Below are positions 34,363 to 43,837 of a DNA stretch of 64,000 nt, piece after piece. The first letter of the stretch is position 1; every line of letters starts with the position of its first letter. The notes below the pieces were generated by a model that was not told the DNA's origin, did not search any database, and saw nothing but the letters and a program-made list of their open reading frames with translations. The DNA is from Faucicola osloensis_B. Lineage in GTDB: Bacteria > Pseudomonadota > Gammaproteobacteria > Pseudomonadales > Moraxellaceae. A program made the position numbers and the translations under genes. Where the stretch lies: positions 1 to 64,000 of the forward strand of contig CAXORL010000005.1 of NCBI GenBank assembly GCA_964211495.1, given 5' to 3'.

Positions 34363-37300
34363 TTATCTTAAGAATGCCCGAGCATTTCTAAACATCCGCA
34401 TCCACGCCCCGTCATTGTCCCAAGCTTCAGGCTTCCAGCTGTGGTTATATGCCATCAAATTGCGCTCTGGGTGTGGCATCATCAAGGTCACACGCCCATC
34501 GGTACTACAAATCCCTGTCACCCCTTGCGGTGAGCCATTTGGATTGAGCGGATAATGCTCGGTTGGTGTGCCGAGACTGTCCACATAACGCATTACAATT
34601 TGCCCATGTGCGCTCATTCCTGCGATATCGGTATCGCTCAACGTCGCAAAGCCTTCGCCATGTGCCACCGCAATTGGTAGAATGCTCTCTTGCATGCCTT
34701 TTAACAGCACCGACTTGGTACGTTCAATTTTCACATTCACCGTGCGCGCTTCAAACCGTGCCGATTTATTGGCGATAAAACGGGGGAAATTCTCTGCGCC
34801 CGGTATCAAGTCTTTAAGCTGGCTCATCATCTGACAGCCGTTACACACGCCAAGCGAGAAGGTTTCTGGTCGGGTAAAGAATCGCACAAATTGCATGCGT
34901 AGTTCGTCATGGAACAGTACCGATTTTGCCCAGCCAGCACCAGCGCCAAGCACATCGCCATAACTAAAGCCGCCGCAAGCCACGAGCCCATCAAAGTCAC
35001 GCAAGTTGACACGCCCTTTGAGCAAGTCACTCATATGCACATCGACGGCTTCTAGTCCTGCGCGTTTAAAGCCTGCCGCCATTTCTAGCTGACCATTCAC
35101 GCCTTGCTCACGCAAAATGGCGACTTTGGGCTGTGCGCTGCGGCTATTGATATACGGGGCTTCAATCGCTTGATTGAGATCATAATTGGCTTGGGCGATT
35201 AAGCCTTGATGGGATTTATCACCAATCAAATCAAAGGCCTGTTGTACGCATTCGGGATTGTCACGGTTTTTGGCGATATGGTAGCTGACTTTGCTCCATT
35301 CTTGCTCAAGCTCGCTACGCTCAAAACGTAAATTTTGCGTGGCCGTTTGGATAAGTAAACTGTCTTCATCGGTGCTTTGACCGACTAGGCTTAACAACTC
35401 GCTGACGCCTGTGGTTTCGGCAAGCGCTAGCAATTGAGTCACGTGATGGGTTTTAACTTGAATCACCGCACCGAGTTCCTCAGCAAACAACTGACCGAGT
35501 AAATTGTCATCAGTTAACACCAATTTTACGCCTTGACGACTGGTGAATTGCATCTCAGCGATGGTAGCAAGCAAACCGCCATCACCAATGTCATGATATG
35601 CCGTGATTAAACCTTGGTTGTTGGCTTGCTGGATAAAGTTAAAAAAGTTGATTAAATCTTGTGGATTATCCAAGTCTGGGCAAGTATCACCCAGTTGGCT
35701 TAGGGTTTGGGCAAGGATTGAGCCACCTAAGCGGAACTGACCTTTTGATAAGTCTAAGCGATAAAAAGCGGTTTCGCCAAGCGCTGAGCTGGTTAGCAAT
35801 TCTGGGGTTAAGGTTTTGGTGACATCTTGCACAGGGGCAAAGGCAGTGATAATGAGCGACATGGGTGACACCACAGATTTGTTTGCTTGCTCATCTGACC
35901 AATTCGCCCGCATCGACAAGCTGTCTTTACCCACAGGAATAGCAATGCCAAGTGCCGGGCAAAGTGCTTCGCCCACGGCATACACCGCATCAAACAAGGC
36001 TTGGTCTTCTTTGTCTTCACCACAGGCTGCCATCCAGTTCGCCGACAAGGTAATGTCTGATAGCTTGGCGATATTCGCCCCTGCGATATTGGTAATGGCT
36101 TCGGCAACGGCAAGGCGCGCAGATGCGGCAGGATTAATCAAAGCAACTGGGGTACGCTCGCCCATACTCATGGCCTCGCCTGTCATCGGTTTGCCATCGA
36201 CAGGAGTAAGGGCAGAAGCGGTAACAGCACAGTCTGCCACTGGCACTTGGTAACGTCCAACATATTGGTCACGCACTACCATACCCGTGATGGAACGATC
36301 GCCAATGCTAATTAAGAAAGATTTACTGGCAACCGTTGGATGACGCAGCACGTCCTTGACTGCTTCAGCCAAATCGACTTTATCAAGGTCTAACGCTGTC
36401 AAATCTGGCGTGCTACGGCTAAAGCTACGCTGCATTTTTGGCGTGCCACCAAGTAGCACTTGTAGGGGCATATCGACCGGTTGTTGGTCGCCTTTGGCGT
36501 TCAGTAACGGGTCGTTGACCACCAACTCACGCACGTCAGTCGCTTCACCCAAAATCGCATACGGGCAACGCTCGCGCTCACAGATACTATCAAATAGCTC
36601 ACGGCTTTGTGGACGGATTGCCAACACATAACGCTCTTGGGCTTCATTTGACCAAATCGCCATTGGCGACATGCCATGCTCAAGCGACGGCACTTTACGC
36701 AAGTTTAACACCGCCCCAAGTTCGTGGTCATTCACGAGCTCGGGCATGGCGTTTGACAAACCCCCTGCGCCCACGTCATGAATCGACACAATCGGATTGT
36801 TATCTTCATCTGGCTGGTTTCCTGCCATCGCCCAGCAGCGGTCAATGACTTCTTGACAGCGGCGTTCCATCTCGGCATTGTCACGTTGCACTGATGCAAA
36901 ATCCAGGCCTTCATCAAGCTCCCCACTATCCACCGAACTTGCCGCGCCACCGCCCAAGCCGATTTGCATGGCAGGACCCCCTAGCACAATCAGCAAATCG
37001 CCTTGCTGAATCGGATTTTTTTCCACCAAATTGCGTTTGATATTACCGTAACCACCGGCAATCATAATGGGTTTGTGATAGCCTCGCATTTGGCTGCCAT
37101 CTTGGTCTTTTGAGGTATCCAATTGGAAGGAGCGAAAATAACCGACGAGATTTGGACGACCAAATTCATTAGAAAACGCCGCACTACCAAGCGGTGCTTG
37201 GGTCATGATTTCTAATGCGGACGCCATACGCGCGGGCTTGCCGTAGTCAGCAGTCGAGATTTTTCCGCTGTGCTCCCACTTTTCTGGCATATCAGGCAGC

Positions 37301-38346
37301 TGCAAATGCGACACATGGAATCCTGCCAAGCCTGCTTTGGGTTTACCGCCACGACCTGTCGCGCCTTCGTCACGGATTTCACCGCCAGAGCCTGTCGCCG
37401 CGCCTGCATACGGTGCAATCGCCGTTGGGTGATTGTGGGTTTCGACTTTCATCAAGATATCAATCAACTCTTGGTGAAAATCGTATGCTAAATGATTGTT
37501 GTCGCTGTTTAATAGCGGATAAAAACGCTGTCCTTCATGCCCTTTTACCACCGCGGCATTGTCTTTATAGGCGGATAAGATATCGTTGGGATTTTGCTCG
37601 AAGGTATTTTTAATCATGCCAAATAGGGATTTTGGCTGTACTTCCCCATCAATCGTCCATTGAGCGTTAAAAATCTTGTGGCGGCAATGCTCGGAGTTGG
37701 CTTGGGCAAACATCATGAGCTCAACATCGGTCGGATTGCGCTTTAGCGCATTAACGTAAGCATCCATCAAGTAGTCAATATCTTGGCTCGATAACGCAAA
37801 ACCAAACTCACGGTTGGCGGATTCTAACGCCTCACGCCCTTTGCCCATCACATCGACATGGTTGAGCGGTGCTGGCTCGTGGTCATCGAATAAGTGATGA
37901 GCCTTTGCCAAATCATAAAATAGGCTTTGGGTCATGCGGTCGTACAACATCATCTCGATATCATGCGGTAGCTTTTCAGGCAAATTTTCGCCGATGAGCG
38001 TATACACCACCAAGCGCTCAACACGCTCAATCGCTATCTCACAATTGTTAAAAATATCCGTCGCTTTACTTGCCCAAGGGCTAATCGTACCAAAACGTGG
38101 GCTGACGATGATTTGCAGCGCCTCTTTATTGTCATCTTGGCTTGCTTGATTAAGCGCGATTTCGTCACCGTGATTGAGCAAATCTACCGCTTTCTTATAA
38201 TCGTGTTCTGCCAAATCCTTAGAAAAAATATAAACTTGCTGGCTTTTTAAGTGAGTGATGTTGAGATTGGTTTTTTGGCTAAGGGAATTTAGCAGTTTGG
38301 TGGTTTGAAAATCGGTTAAAAATGGGTGTCCAGCGATGATAGTCAT
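34363..38346 (-). CDS. purL: Phosphoribosylformylglycinamidine synthase
   Basis: Large single-chain FGAM synthase (1327 residues), fourth step of purine synthesis: FGAR, glutamine and ATP to FGAM. Visible parts: the N-terminal domain; the linker and first AIRS-like half with KVETHNHPTAIAPYAGAATG and GGEIRDEGATGRGGKPKAG; and the second half with DIGDGGLLAT. The C-terminal glutaminase has the nucleophile Cys in LGVCNGCQMM (about 1165) and the His/Glu pair in MPHPERN. This is the proteobacterial large type needing no PurS or PurQ. Monocistronic, with its own terminator. Confidence 0.97.
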   Translation of the reverse strand: MTIIAGHPFLTDFQTTKLLNSLSQKTNLNITHLKSQQVYIFSKDLAEHDYKKAVDLLNHGDEIALNQASQDDNKEALQIIVSPRFGTISPWASKATDIFNNCEIAIERVERLVVYTLIGENLPEKLPHDIEMMLYDRMTQSLFYDLAKAHHLFDDHEPAPLNHVDVMGKGREALESANREFGFALSSQDIDYLMDAYVNALKRNPTDVELMMFAQANSEHCRHKIFNAQWTIDGEVQPKSLFGMIKNTFEQNPNDILSAYKDNAAVVKGHEGQRFYPLLNSDNNHLAYDFHQELIDILMKVETHNHPTAIAPYAGAATGSGGEIRDEGATGRGGKPKAGLAGFHVSHLQLPDMPEKWEHSGKISTADYGKPARMASALEIMTQAPLGSAAFSNEFGRPNLVGYFRSFQLDTSKDQDGSQMRGYHKPIMIAGGYGNIKRNLVEKNPIQQGDLLIVLGGPAMQIGLGGGAASSVDSGELDEGLDFASVQRDNAEMERRCQEVIDRCWAMAGNQPDEDNNPIVSIHDVGAGGLSNAMPELVNDHELGAVLNLRKVPSLEHGMSPMAIWSNEAQERYVLAIRPQSRELFDSICERERCPYAILGEATDVRELVVNDPLLNAKGDQQPVDMPLQVLLGGTPKMQRSFSRSTPDLTALDLDKVDLAEAVKDVLRHPTVASKSFLISIGDRSITGMVVRDQYVGRYQVPVADCAVTASALTPVDGKPMTGEAMSMGERTPVALINPAASARLAVAEAITNIAGANIAKLSDITLSANWMAACGEDKEDQALFDAVYAVGEALCPALGIAIPVGKDSLSMRANWSDEQANKSVVSPMSLIITAFAPVQDVTKTLTPELLTSSALGETAFYRLDLSKGQFRLGGSILAQTLSQLGDTCPDLDNPQDLINFFNFIQQANNQGLITAYHDIGDGGLLATIAEMQFTSRQGVKLVLTDDNLLGQLFAEELGAVIQVKTHHVTQLLALAETTGVSELLSLVGQSTDEDSLLIQTATQNLRFERSELEQEWSKVSYHIAKNRDNPECVQQAFDLIGDKSHQGLIAQANYDLNQAIEAPYINSRSAQPKVAILREQGVNGQLEMAAGFKRAGLEAVDVHMSDLLKGRVNLRDFDGLVACGGFSYGDVLGAGAGWAKSVLFHDELRMQFVRFFTRPETFSLGVCNGCQMMSQLKDLIPGAENFPRFIANKSARFEARTVNVKIERTKSVLLKGMQESILPIAVAHGEGFATLSDTDIAGMSAHGQIVMRYVDSLGTPTEHYPLNPNGSPQGVTGICSTDGRVTLMMPHPERNLMAYNHSWKPEAWDNDGAWMRMFRNARAFLR

Positions 38347-38695
38347 AGAAAGTTCCGCTTGCTTTGGGAAAAGTTGGGAAAATAACAGAAAAGTTTGCGG
38401 CTATTATAGCATTAAACCCACGGGCGTATCACTTGTCTTGATAGCGATAGACTGTGATGCCCAACCGTCTTTTTCTAAAATGACTTTCAATTGCGTAACT
38501 TTGCGATAACATCGTTAACGGTTTTATACCAATTATTTGCAGCTTTTCGACAGACTCAAACAACCAAAGCCGATAATATTGTCCAAGTTAACGAATTTAA
38601 CCCAGTTTTAACATAAATTTTTAACCAGTTAGTAATAAATTTTTTAGTATTAACTTTGAGACGTATAATAACCCTATAATAACAAGGAAATTCTC
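38347..38695. other. Divergent promoter region of purL and the GSP26-type gene
   Basis: About 350 bp with no gene. Two TATAAT sequences (38664-38669 and 38675-38680) lie close to the start of the plus-strand gene and are plausible -10 boxes; no strong -35 is seen. I recognised no PurR site. Confidence 0.45.
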
Positions 38696-39202
38696 ATGGC
38701 AGATCTTACCAAAGCGCAACATATTGAAAATATTAATAAAGTGATTAAAGGCGTCAAATATGCAATGATGACCACTATTACTGCAGACGAAAAACATTTA
38801 CATGCGTGCCCAATGACCACCAATAAAAATGAATTAGAAAATGGTAAAATTTGGTTCATTGGCGATCGTAAGTCGGAAACTATCAAAGACTTGGAAAAGA
38901 ATCCCCAAGTCAACTTATCCTATACCTCAAGCGACCAAAAAGACTTTGTTTCTATCAACGGTACGGCTAAGTTGGTTAATGACAAAGCCAAACTAGATGA
39001 GCTTTGGAGCCCGATTTATGCGGCGTTCTATGAAAAAGGTAAAGAAGATCCAAATGTGCAAGTGATTTGTATTGAATGTAACGGTGCGCAGTATTGGTTA
39101 AGCGGTAACACGGTGGTGGACATGTTCAAGATGGTATCCGCGGCTGTCCAAGAAGGAAAAACCGCAGAAAATCTGGGTGAAAACCATGCCGTGACCTTTT
39201 AA
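38696..39202 (+). CDS. Pyridoxamine 5'-phosphate oxidase-related protein (general stress protein 26 type)
   Basis: Split-barrel flavin-binding protein of 168 residues. YAMMTTITADEKHLHACPMTT (about 22-42, cut here) opens the barrel, FIGDRKSETIKDLEKNPQVNLSY holds the phosphate-binding region, and YWLSGNTVVDMFKM is the C-terminal family signature. It lacks the residues of true PdxH. Family members bind FMN or FAD and are often stress-induced. AAGGAA precedes the ATG. Monocistronic, with its own terminator. Confidence 0.86.
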   Translation: MADLTKAQHIENINKVIKGVKYAMMTTITADEKHLHACPMTTNKNELENGKIWFIGDRKSETIKDLEKNPQVNLSYTSSDQKDFVSINGTAKLVNDKAKLDELWSPIYAAFYEKGKEDPNVQVICIECNGAQYWLSGNTVVDMFKMVSAAVQEGKTAENLGENHAVTF

Positions 39203-39223
39203 TTATTGGCCTTAAAAAAATAC

Positions 39224-39251
39224 AACCCCAGTTTTTTAACTGGGGTTTTTT
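39224..39251. terminator. Intrinsic terminator, likely bidirectional
   Basis: AACCCCAGTT and AACTGGGGTT form a 10-bp stem around TTTT, followed by T residues. It separates the GSP26-type gene from the convergent pgsA. Confidence 0.88.
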
Positions 39252-39327
39252 ATGGTAAATTTTTAGCTAACAATTTTTTAGAATAATCCATTTTTTTAAC
39301 GTCATCAGCTTTTTTTAAAGTCATCAA

Positions 39328-40002
39328 TTAAGGCTGTTTTAGATAGGGCCATGCCGCTTTTAGATAAATAAACATTGACCACAACGTCAACCCCACTGAA
39401 ATCACTAATAGTAAATACCCCGTCATCTCAAGCGACTCCCAATTGAGCAGTAACACCGTAATTGCCACCATTTGAAAAGTGGTTTTCATCTTCCCTACAT
39501 ATGACACTGCAACGCTAGTGCGATTGCCCAGCTCCGCCATCCACTCACGTAAGGCAGAGACGGCAATCTCACGTGAGATAATAACAATCGCTGAAATCGC
39601 CATGACAATATCAGGATGCCACTGCACCAAGATAATTAGCGCGGCCGCAACCATCAATTTATCCGCCACAGGGTCAAGAAACCGACCAAATGCTGATGTC
39701 ATATTGAGCTTGCGGGCAAAGTAGCCATCTAACCAATCGGTAATTGCCGCCAAAATAAATACAGCCGTCAATAAAAAGTGGCGTAGTAGGCTATCGCTAA
39801 ACTGATACATGCCTATATTGGCAATTGCATTATCACTAATGGCGCTCTGCCCAATCCCCATCGCAGGCGGCCAATAAGCAATCGCCACAAACAGTGGAAT
39901 CATCACGATGCGCGCAATGGTCAAGTTGTTGGGCAAGTTAAAAATACTGCCCGAAGCAACAGGGGGATGGGCTGTCTCGTCGGTCACTGTCTTATCGGTC
40001 AT
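39328..40002 (-). CDS. pgsA: CDP-diacylglycerol--glycerol-3-phosphate 3-phosphatidyltransferase
   Basis: Membrane enzyme making phosphatidylglycerol phosphate, 224 residues. It has a perfect CDP-alcohol phosphotransferase motif, DG-x2-AR-x8-G-x3-D-x3-D, in DGYFARKLNMTSAFGRFLD and the following PVAD. NLPNNLTIARIVMIPLFV is the usual N-terminus, here preceded by an extra 20 residues. Five to six membrane helices. The ribosome site is weak. Confidence 0.94.
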   Translation of the reverse strand: MTDKTVTDETAHPPVASGSIFNLPNNLTIARIVMIPLFVAIAYWPPAMGIGQSAISDNAIANIGMYQFSDSLLRHFLLTAVFILAAITDWLDGYFARKLNMTSAFGRFLDPVADKLMVAAALIILVQWHPDIVMAISAIVIISREIAVSALREWMAELGNRTSVAVSYVGKMKTTFQMVAITVLLLNWESLEMTGYLLLVISVGLTLWSMFIYLKAAWPYLKQP

Positions 40003-40435
40003 GGGATTTTTCGTTCATTCTTGTTGTAGGGCGCGGCGTAACGCTAATTTTAGTTGAAATAATTATAACGGTTCTCAAAACAATGTCATTATGTTTTGCC
40101 CATAATGCTAGTTTTTGTCATATTTTTCTACAATTAAGCCACTTTACCGTATTGATTTCATGATATTTTTTACCAAATATGTCATTGTATAAAAAACACT
40201 TCAAAAGTAACAGGGTGTAATTAGCTAGTCAAAAATTTAGACTTTTATTGCTATGATAACGTCCGATAACGAAATAATAATAACAACAAGAATTATTTCG
40301 CGATTAGCAAATTTTGCTGTTGTCAGGTTTATTGACAGTCGCTATTTTGTACCCAATTTATTAATCATAGCGTATCAACTTTCGAATTTTTTTATTAATT
40401 TTTTATTAATATAGTAATTGGACAATTTTGATAAA

Positions 40436-40525
40436 CCGCGTTTATTGTCAAAAATTTTCAGACTTTTAACACTTACTTGTGCTTTTCCTCAGCCCATTGC
40501 TCACCTCCTGCAATGGGTTTTTTTT
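40436..40525 (+). ncRNA. Candidate small RNA (about 85-90 nt)
   Basis: A -35-like TTAATA and a -10-like GATAAA (40430-40435) precede a stretch with no reading frame, ending in an excellent intrinsic terminator. The terminator loop reads CTCACCTCCTG, containing CACCTCCT, complementary to Shine-Dalgarno sequences. Loops of this kind are found in small RNAs that block ribosome binding. The sequence belongs to no RNA family I recognise. Start position is a guess. Confidence 0.4.
40493..40525 (+). terminator. Strong orphan intrinsic terminator
   Basis: CCCATTG and CAATGGG form a 7-bp stem around an 11-nt pyrimidine-rich loop, followed by eight T. No plus-strand protein gene lies within 1.2 kb upstream, so it must end an RNA or a readthrough transcript. 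Confidence 0.85.
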
Positions 40526-40806
40526 ATGGCTCAATCGTTGGCATGATTGAATGTTGCAATTCATCCCCTCTTTTTGGTTGCCACTTGTCTAACACTTTAC
40601 CGAGCATTGGATAACATTACTGAGATAACGCTAGGGTGTATCTTTAAATATATATTCCATTAAATTCAAAAATTTTTATAGCATGCTATATAAATTTTTT
40701 GAATATTAATATAGAATTTCAAAATTTTTAACACAATGTTGATATTTGTATATTTTTTGTAAATATTCAATTAATGTTATCTTCAGAATCATGGAGTATA
40801 TCGAAG

Positions 40807-41616
40807 GTGCAGACACTTTTTTTCAAAAAAAATTTATTTATGGTATTGGGTGCATTGAGCTTTATATTAACAGGTTGCGACGATAAACAGGCAGCGCAAA
40901 CCCTGGATAAGTCTAAGGCAGAAAGTCAATCGCAAGGAAAAATTTACAAAGTAGCAGTCACTAGTAACACACCACCCTTTGCATTTATGGATGAAAAAGG
41001 GACTTCAATCGGTATGGATATCGATATTTTAAATGAAATCGCCAAAGTTGAAGGATTCAAAGTACAGTACTTTTCAACCTCATGGGACGGTATGTTTGAA
41101 AGTATTGATAAAAAAGATGCCGATATTGCCGTTTCAGGTATTTCCTATAAAGATGAGCGAAAAGCGAAATATGGGCTATCCAATTCTTACTATTTCAATC
41201 CGTCAGCCATGGTTTACCTCACCGATAAGAACAATTACCAAACTATCGCTGATTTAACAGGTAAAAAAGTCGCCGGTAGATTAAGCGCTAACGGTAAGTC
41301 TTTTTTATACGCCAAAAAAATATCGGGCGATCAAGCAGTATTTGACAAAACGCCCTACCTTATTTTTAGGGCAGTAATCAAAGAAAATGCGGATGCCGCC
41401 ATTTATGACCAACCTGTACTACGCTATATTGCTAAAAAGTTCCCACAGTATAAGGTGAATGTTGTCCCGTTAGAAAAAGAAGATGACCCTACGACACAGA
41501 CAGTGATAGTTACTTCAAAATCTAATCCAGAATTATTAAATAAAATTAATGAGGGTATTCAAAAGCTACAGCAACAAAATAAGCTCGCTGAAATCGAGAA
41601 GAAATGGATTAATTAG
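40807..41616 (+). CDS. Extracellular solute-binding lipoprotein (family 3, amino-acid type)
   Basis: Periplasmic binding protein of the SBP_bac_3 family, about 269 residues from GTG 40807. That start gives a clean lipoprotein signal, VQTLFFKKNLFMVLGALSF then LTGC; the ATG at 40774 lacks a ribosome site and would add 11 polar residues. IYKVAVTSNTPPFAFMDEKG opens lobe 1, GMDIDILNEIAKVEG and DADIAVSGISYKDERK follow. These positions line amino-acid binding pockets in the family. No ABC permease or ATPase is adjacent; instead the next gene, 53 nt on, is a sensor kinase. I infer that it presents a ligand to that kinase. The ligand is unknown. Confidence 0.85.
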   Translation: MQTLFFKKNLFMVLGALSFILTGCDDKQAAQTLDKSKAESQSQGKIYKVAVTSNTPPFAFMDEKGTSIGMDIDILNEIAKVEGFKVQYFSTSWDGMFESIDKKDADIAVSGISYKDERKAKYGLSNSYYFNPSAMVYLTDKNNYQTIADLTGKKVAGRLSANGKSFLYAKKISGDQAVFDKTPYLIFRAVIKENADAAIYDQPVLRYIAKKFPQYKVNVVPLEKEDDPTTQTVIVTSKSNPELLNKINEGIQKLQQQNKLAEIEKKWIN

Positions 41617-41669
41617 TGCTTGTCAGATAACTATCACTTTCTAAAATTTTATTCATAGGAAACGCATCA

Positions 41670-43793
41670 ATGTCTTCACCGATTAATGAACAAAATACCG
41701 ATAAACGCTATCAAAGCTTAATTATTTCTATCGGTCTATTCCTAACACTGATTGGCGCTTTATTGGCTTTCACTTTTTATACCTCAAGTATTCTACAAAA
41801 AAATACCCGTACCATCGCCCTATCCAACCAAATAGCCAATGATGCCCAAGCGGTTATCAAAGACTTATTTGACATGCAAAATAGCTATGGGGAAGAAATT
41901 ACCTCGCCGCACGTTACCACAGTATTAAAAAGGCTCAAAGATAATAGTGCCCGTATCGAAACATCATTGACCACCCTTGAAAAAGGTGGCGTAGTCGCTG
42001 ATAAATCTGGTAAACAATACACGCTGCCTACTATTGAAGACACACAAATTCTAAAAAATGTGCAGCAAACCCGTCAGGAGTGGAACCAACTTAAACCTAA
42101 AGTAGATGATTATTTAGGTGTTGCCGGTGACATTGAAAAAGACTCTTTAACAAGCTTATCGATGGCAGGTGAACAAGCTAAAACATCAAGCCTTGCCATG
42201 AATGATTCCTTGGATAAACTTACCACATCCGTATTTAACAACGCAGAATCTCAAGCAAATATCATCCGACTGATTCAAGCAGTTGGTATCGCTATTATTC
42301 TTGGTTATTTTGCCATCTTTATTTTCTTCTTTGTTCGTCGTCTGCGTGATGCCGATGCGTTAGCGCTTGCTGCTCAAAAAGAAACGCAAGATATCATGAG
42401 TAACGTCAATACAGGCTTATTTTTGTTAGACAACGATCTCAATATTGGTCAACAGTACTCTGCTCACCTTGAAGACATCATTGGCGAAAAAGACATTGGC
42501 GGCAAAAACCTCTCTACCCTCCTACAAAATAAAGTATCGGCTAAAGACCTAGAAACCACCCAGGGCTTTGTGAAGCAGCTTTATAACCCAAGAGTGAAAG
42601 AAAAGCTTATTGATGATTTAAATCCCCTCAAAAAAATCATGCTCAGCAATCAAAAAAACCAAAACCGATTTTTGGATTTTAAATTCTCTCGTGTTTATCA
42701 TCAAAAGGCCATCGATAAAATTTTGGTGAACGTGCAGGATATTACCAATCAAGTACGTCTTGAACAGCGTCTTGAGCAAGAACGCGCACAAAACGATTTG
42801 CAAATTGAAATGCTAACCACAATTTTAAATGTCAGCCCAAAAATTATTACTGAGTTTATTACCAATACTCGACAAAATATCAATGATATCAATGAAGTTC
42901 TTAAAACCCCAGGTAGCAGCCAATCAGAGCTACAAGAAAAACTGAACCGTATGTACCGTGTGATGCACAGCTTAAAAGGTGAAGCCTCATCGCTTAGCCT
43001 GCATAGTTTTACGGTGATAGCGACAAACTTTGAGGAAAAACTAAAAGGGTTACAACATAAGAGCGACTTGGTTGGTAACGACTTTTTGCCATTGACCATT
43101 CACTTAGAAGAGTTATTAAATCTGTCTAATACCATTGACGCCTTGGGTCGTCGTATTAATCATAATAGCGCTGATACGAATGCTGTGAAAAATGGTACTG
43201 GTGCAGAGACAACTCATCCCAGTCCTGCTAGCAAAGGCATGAATGAGTTTTACCAGCAATACGCTGATAATATTGCTACACGCCAAGGCAAACAAGTTGC
43301 TTTAAAAGCAACGGGTTTTAATGACCTTCACTTATCGCGTGACATAGAAAGCAGTTTGAAAAAAATTGTCATTCAACTAGTACGCAATGCCGTGGTTCAT
43401 GGTATTGAAACGCCCGATGCGCGTGCTGCAGCAGGTAAGTCTAACCTAGGTAACATCAACCTATCTTTATTAGATTTGGCAGAGTCTTATAAACTAACTA
43501 TTGAGGATGATGGGGCAGGCATTAATTTTCCTGCAATCAAAGAAAAAGCCATTCAAATGGGTTATAGCCCAGATGAGGTTAATGGCTGGTCAGAACAAAA
43601 ACTGATTACATTACTATTTAAATCAGGCTTTAGCACCAAGGACACCACAGATGAAGATGCGGGACGTGGCGTTGGTTTAGATATCATCAAAGAAGATATT
43701 CAGCTATTACAAGGTCAATTAAATGTTGATACTAAAAGGGGGCAATTTACACGCTTTACCATTCGATTGCCAAAAAACCCTACAGCCGAGTAA
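41670..43793 (+). CDS. Membrane-anchored CheA-like histidine kinase with internal Hpt
   Basis: Kinase of 707 residues. TM1 (about 17-40), a periplasmic helical domain (about 41-200) and TM2 (about 203-223) form the sensor. A PAS-like part (about 236-360) and a coiled coil (361-380) follow. An Hpt-type segment has the probable phospho-His H433 in MHSLKGEASSL. The ATPase has an N-box LVRNAVVHGIE (N573), G1 DDGAGI and G2 GRGVGLDII, the pattern of CheA and not of EnvZ-like kinases. The protein ends right after the ATPase, so the CheW-like P5 domain of CheA is missing. AGGAA precedes the ATG. With the lipoprotein upstream and CheY- and CheX-like genes downstream it should start a self-contained phosphorelay. 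Confidence 0.85.
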   Translation: MSSPINEQNTDKRYQSLIISIGLFLTLIGALLAFTFYTSSILQKNTRTIALSNQIANDAQAVIKDLFDMQNSYGEEITSPHVTTVLKRLKDNSARIETSLTTLEKGGVVADKSGKQYTLPTIEDTQILKNVQQTRQEWNQLKPKVDDYLGVAGDIEKDSLTSLSMAGEQAKTSSLAMNDSLDKLTTSVFNNAESQANIIRLIQAVGIAIILGYFAIFIFFFVRRLRDADALALAAQKETQDIMSNVNTGLFLLDNDLNIGQQYSAHLEDIIGEKDIGGKNLSTLLQNKVSAKDLETTQGFVKQLYNPRVKEKLIDDLNPLKKIMLSNQKNQNRFLDFKFSRVYHQKAIDKILVNVQDITNQVRLEQRLEQERAQNDLQIEMLTTILNVSPKIITEFITNTRQNINDINEVLKTPGSSQSELQEKLNRMYRVMHSLKGEASSLSLHSFTVIATNFEEKLKGLQHKSDLVGNDFLPLTIHLEELLNLSNTIDALGRRINHNSADTNAVKNGTGAETTHPSPASKGMNEFYQQYADNIATRQGKQVALKATGFNDLHLSRDIESSLKKIVIQLVRNAVVHGIETPDARAAAGKSNLGNINLSLLDLAESYKLTIEDDGAGINFPAIKEKAIQMGYSPDEVNGWSEQKLITLLFKSGFSTKDTTDEDAGRGVGLDIIKEDIQLLQGQLNVDTKRGQFTRFTIRLPKNPTAE

Positions 43794-43837
43794 TAACTTT
43801 AACCCTTTTATCTTATTAATCATGTAGGAAAAAAAAT

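Larger units (their letters stand above)
40318..40525 (+). repeat. Intergenic element A, homologous to element B at 56086-56288
   Basis: Shared blocks in order: TGTTGT, GCTATTTTGTACC (40341), TAATTTTTTATT, ATAGT.ATTG, TTTTGATAAAC (40426), TGTCAA, CATTGCT.AC and a terminal hairpin with T run. The distance from TTTTGATAAAC to the hairpin is 67 nt here and 68 nt in B. A has a 12-bp insertion in the middle relative to B. Confidence 0.65.
40003..40806. other. Long intergenic region with repeated element A
   Basis: About 800 bp without a protein gene, very AT-rich. It holds element A (40318-40525), which ends in a strong terminator although no protein gene precedes it on the plus strand. The last 200 bp should contain the promoter of the lipoprotein-kinase operon. 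Confidence 0.55.

Noticed and set aside
40807..41616. Amino-acid ABC importer
   Set aside because: Only the binding protein is present; no permease or ATPase gene lies nearby.
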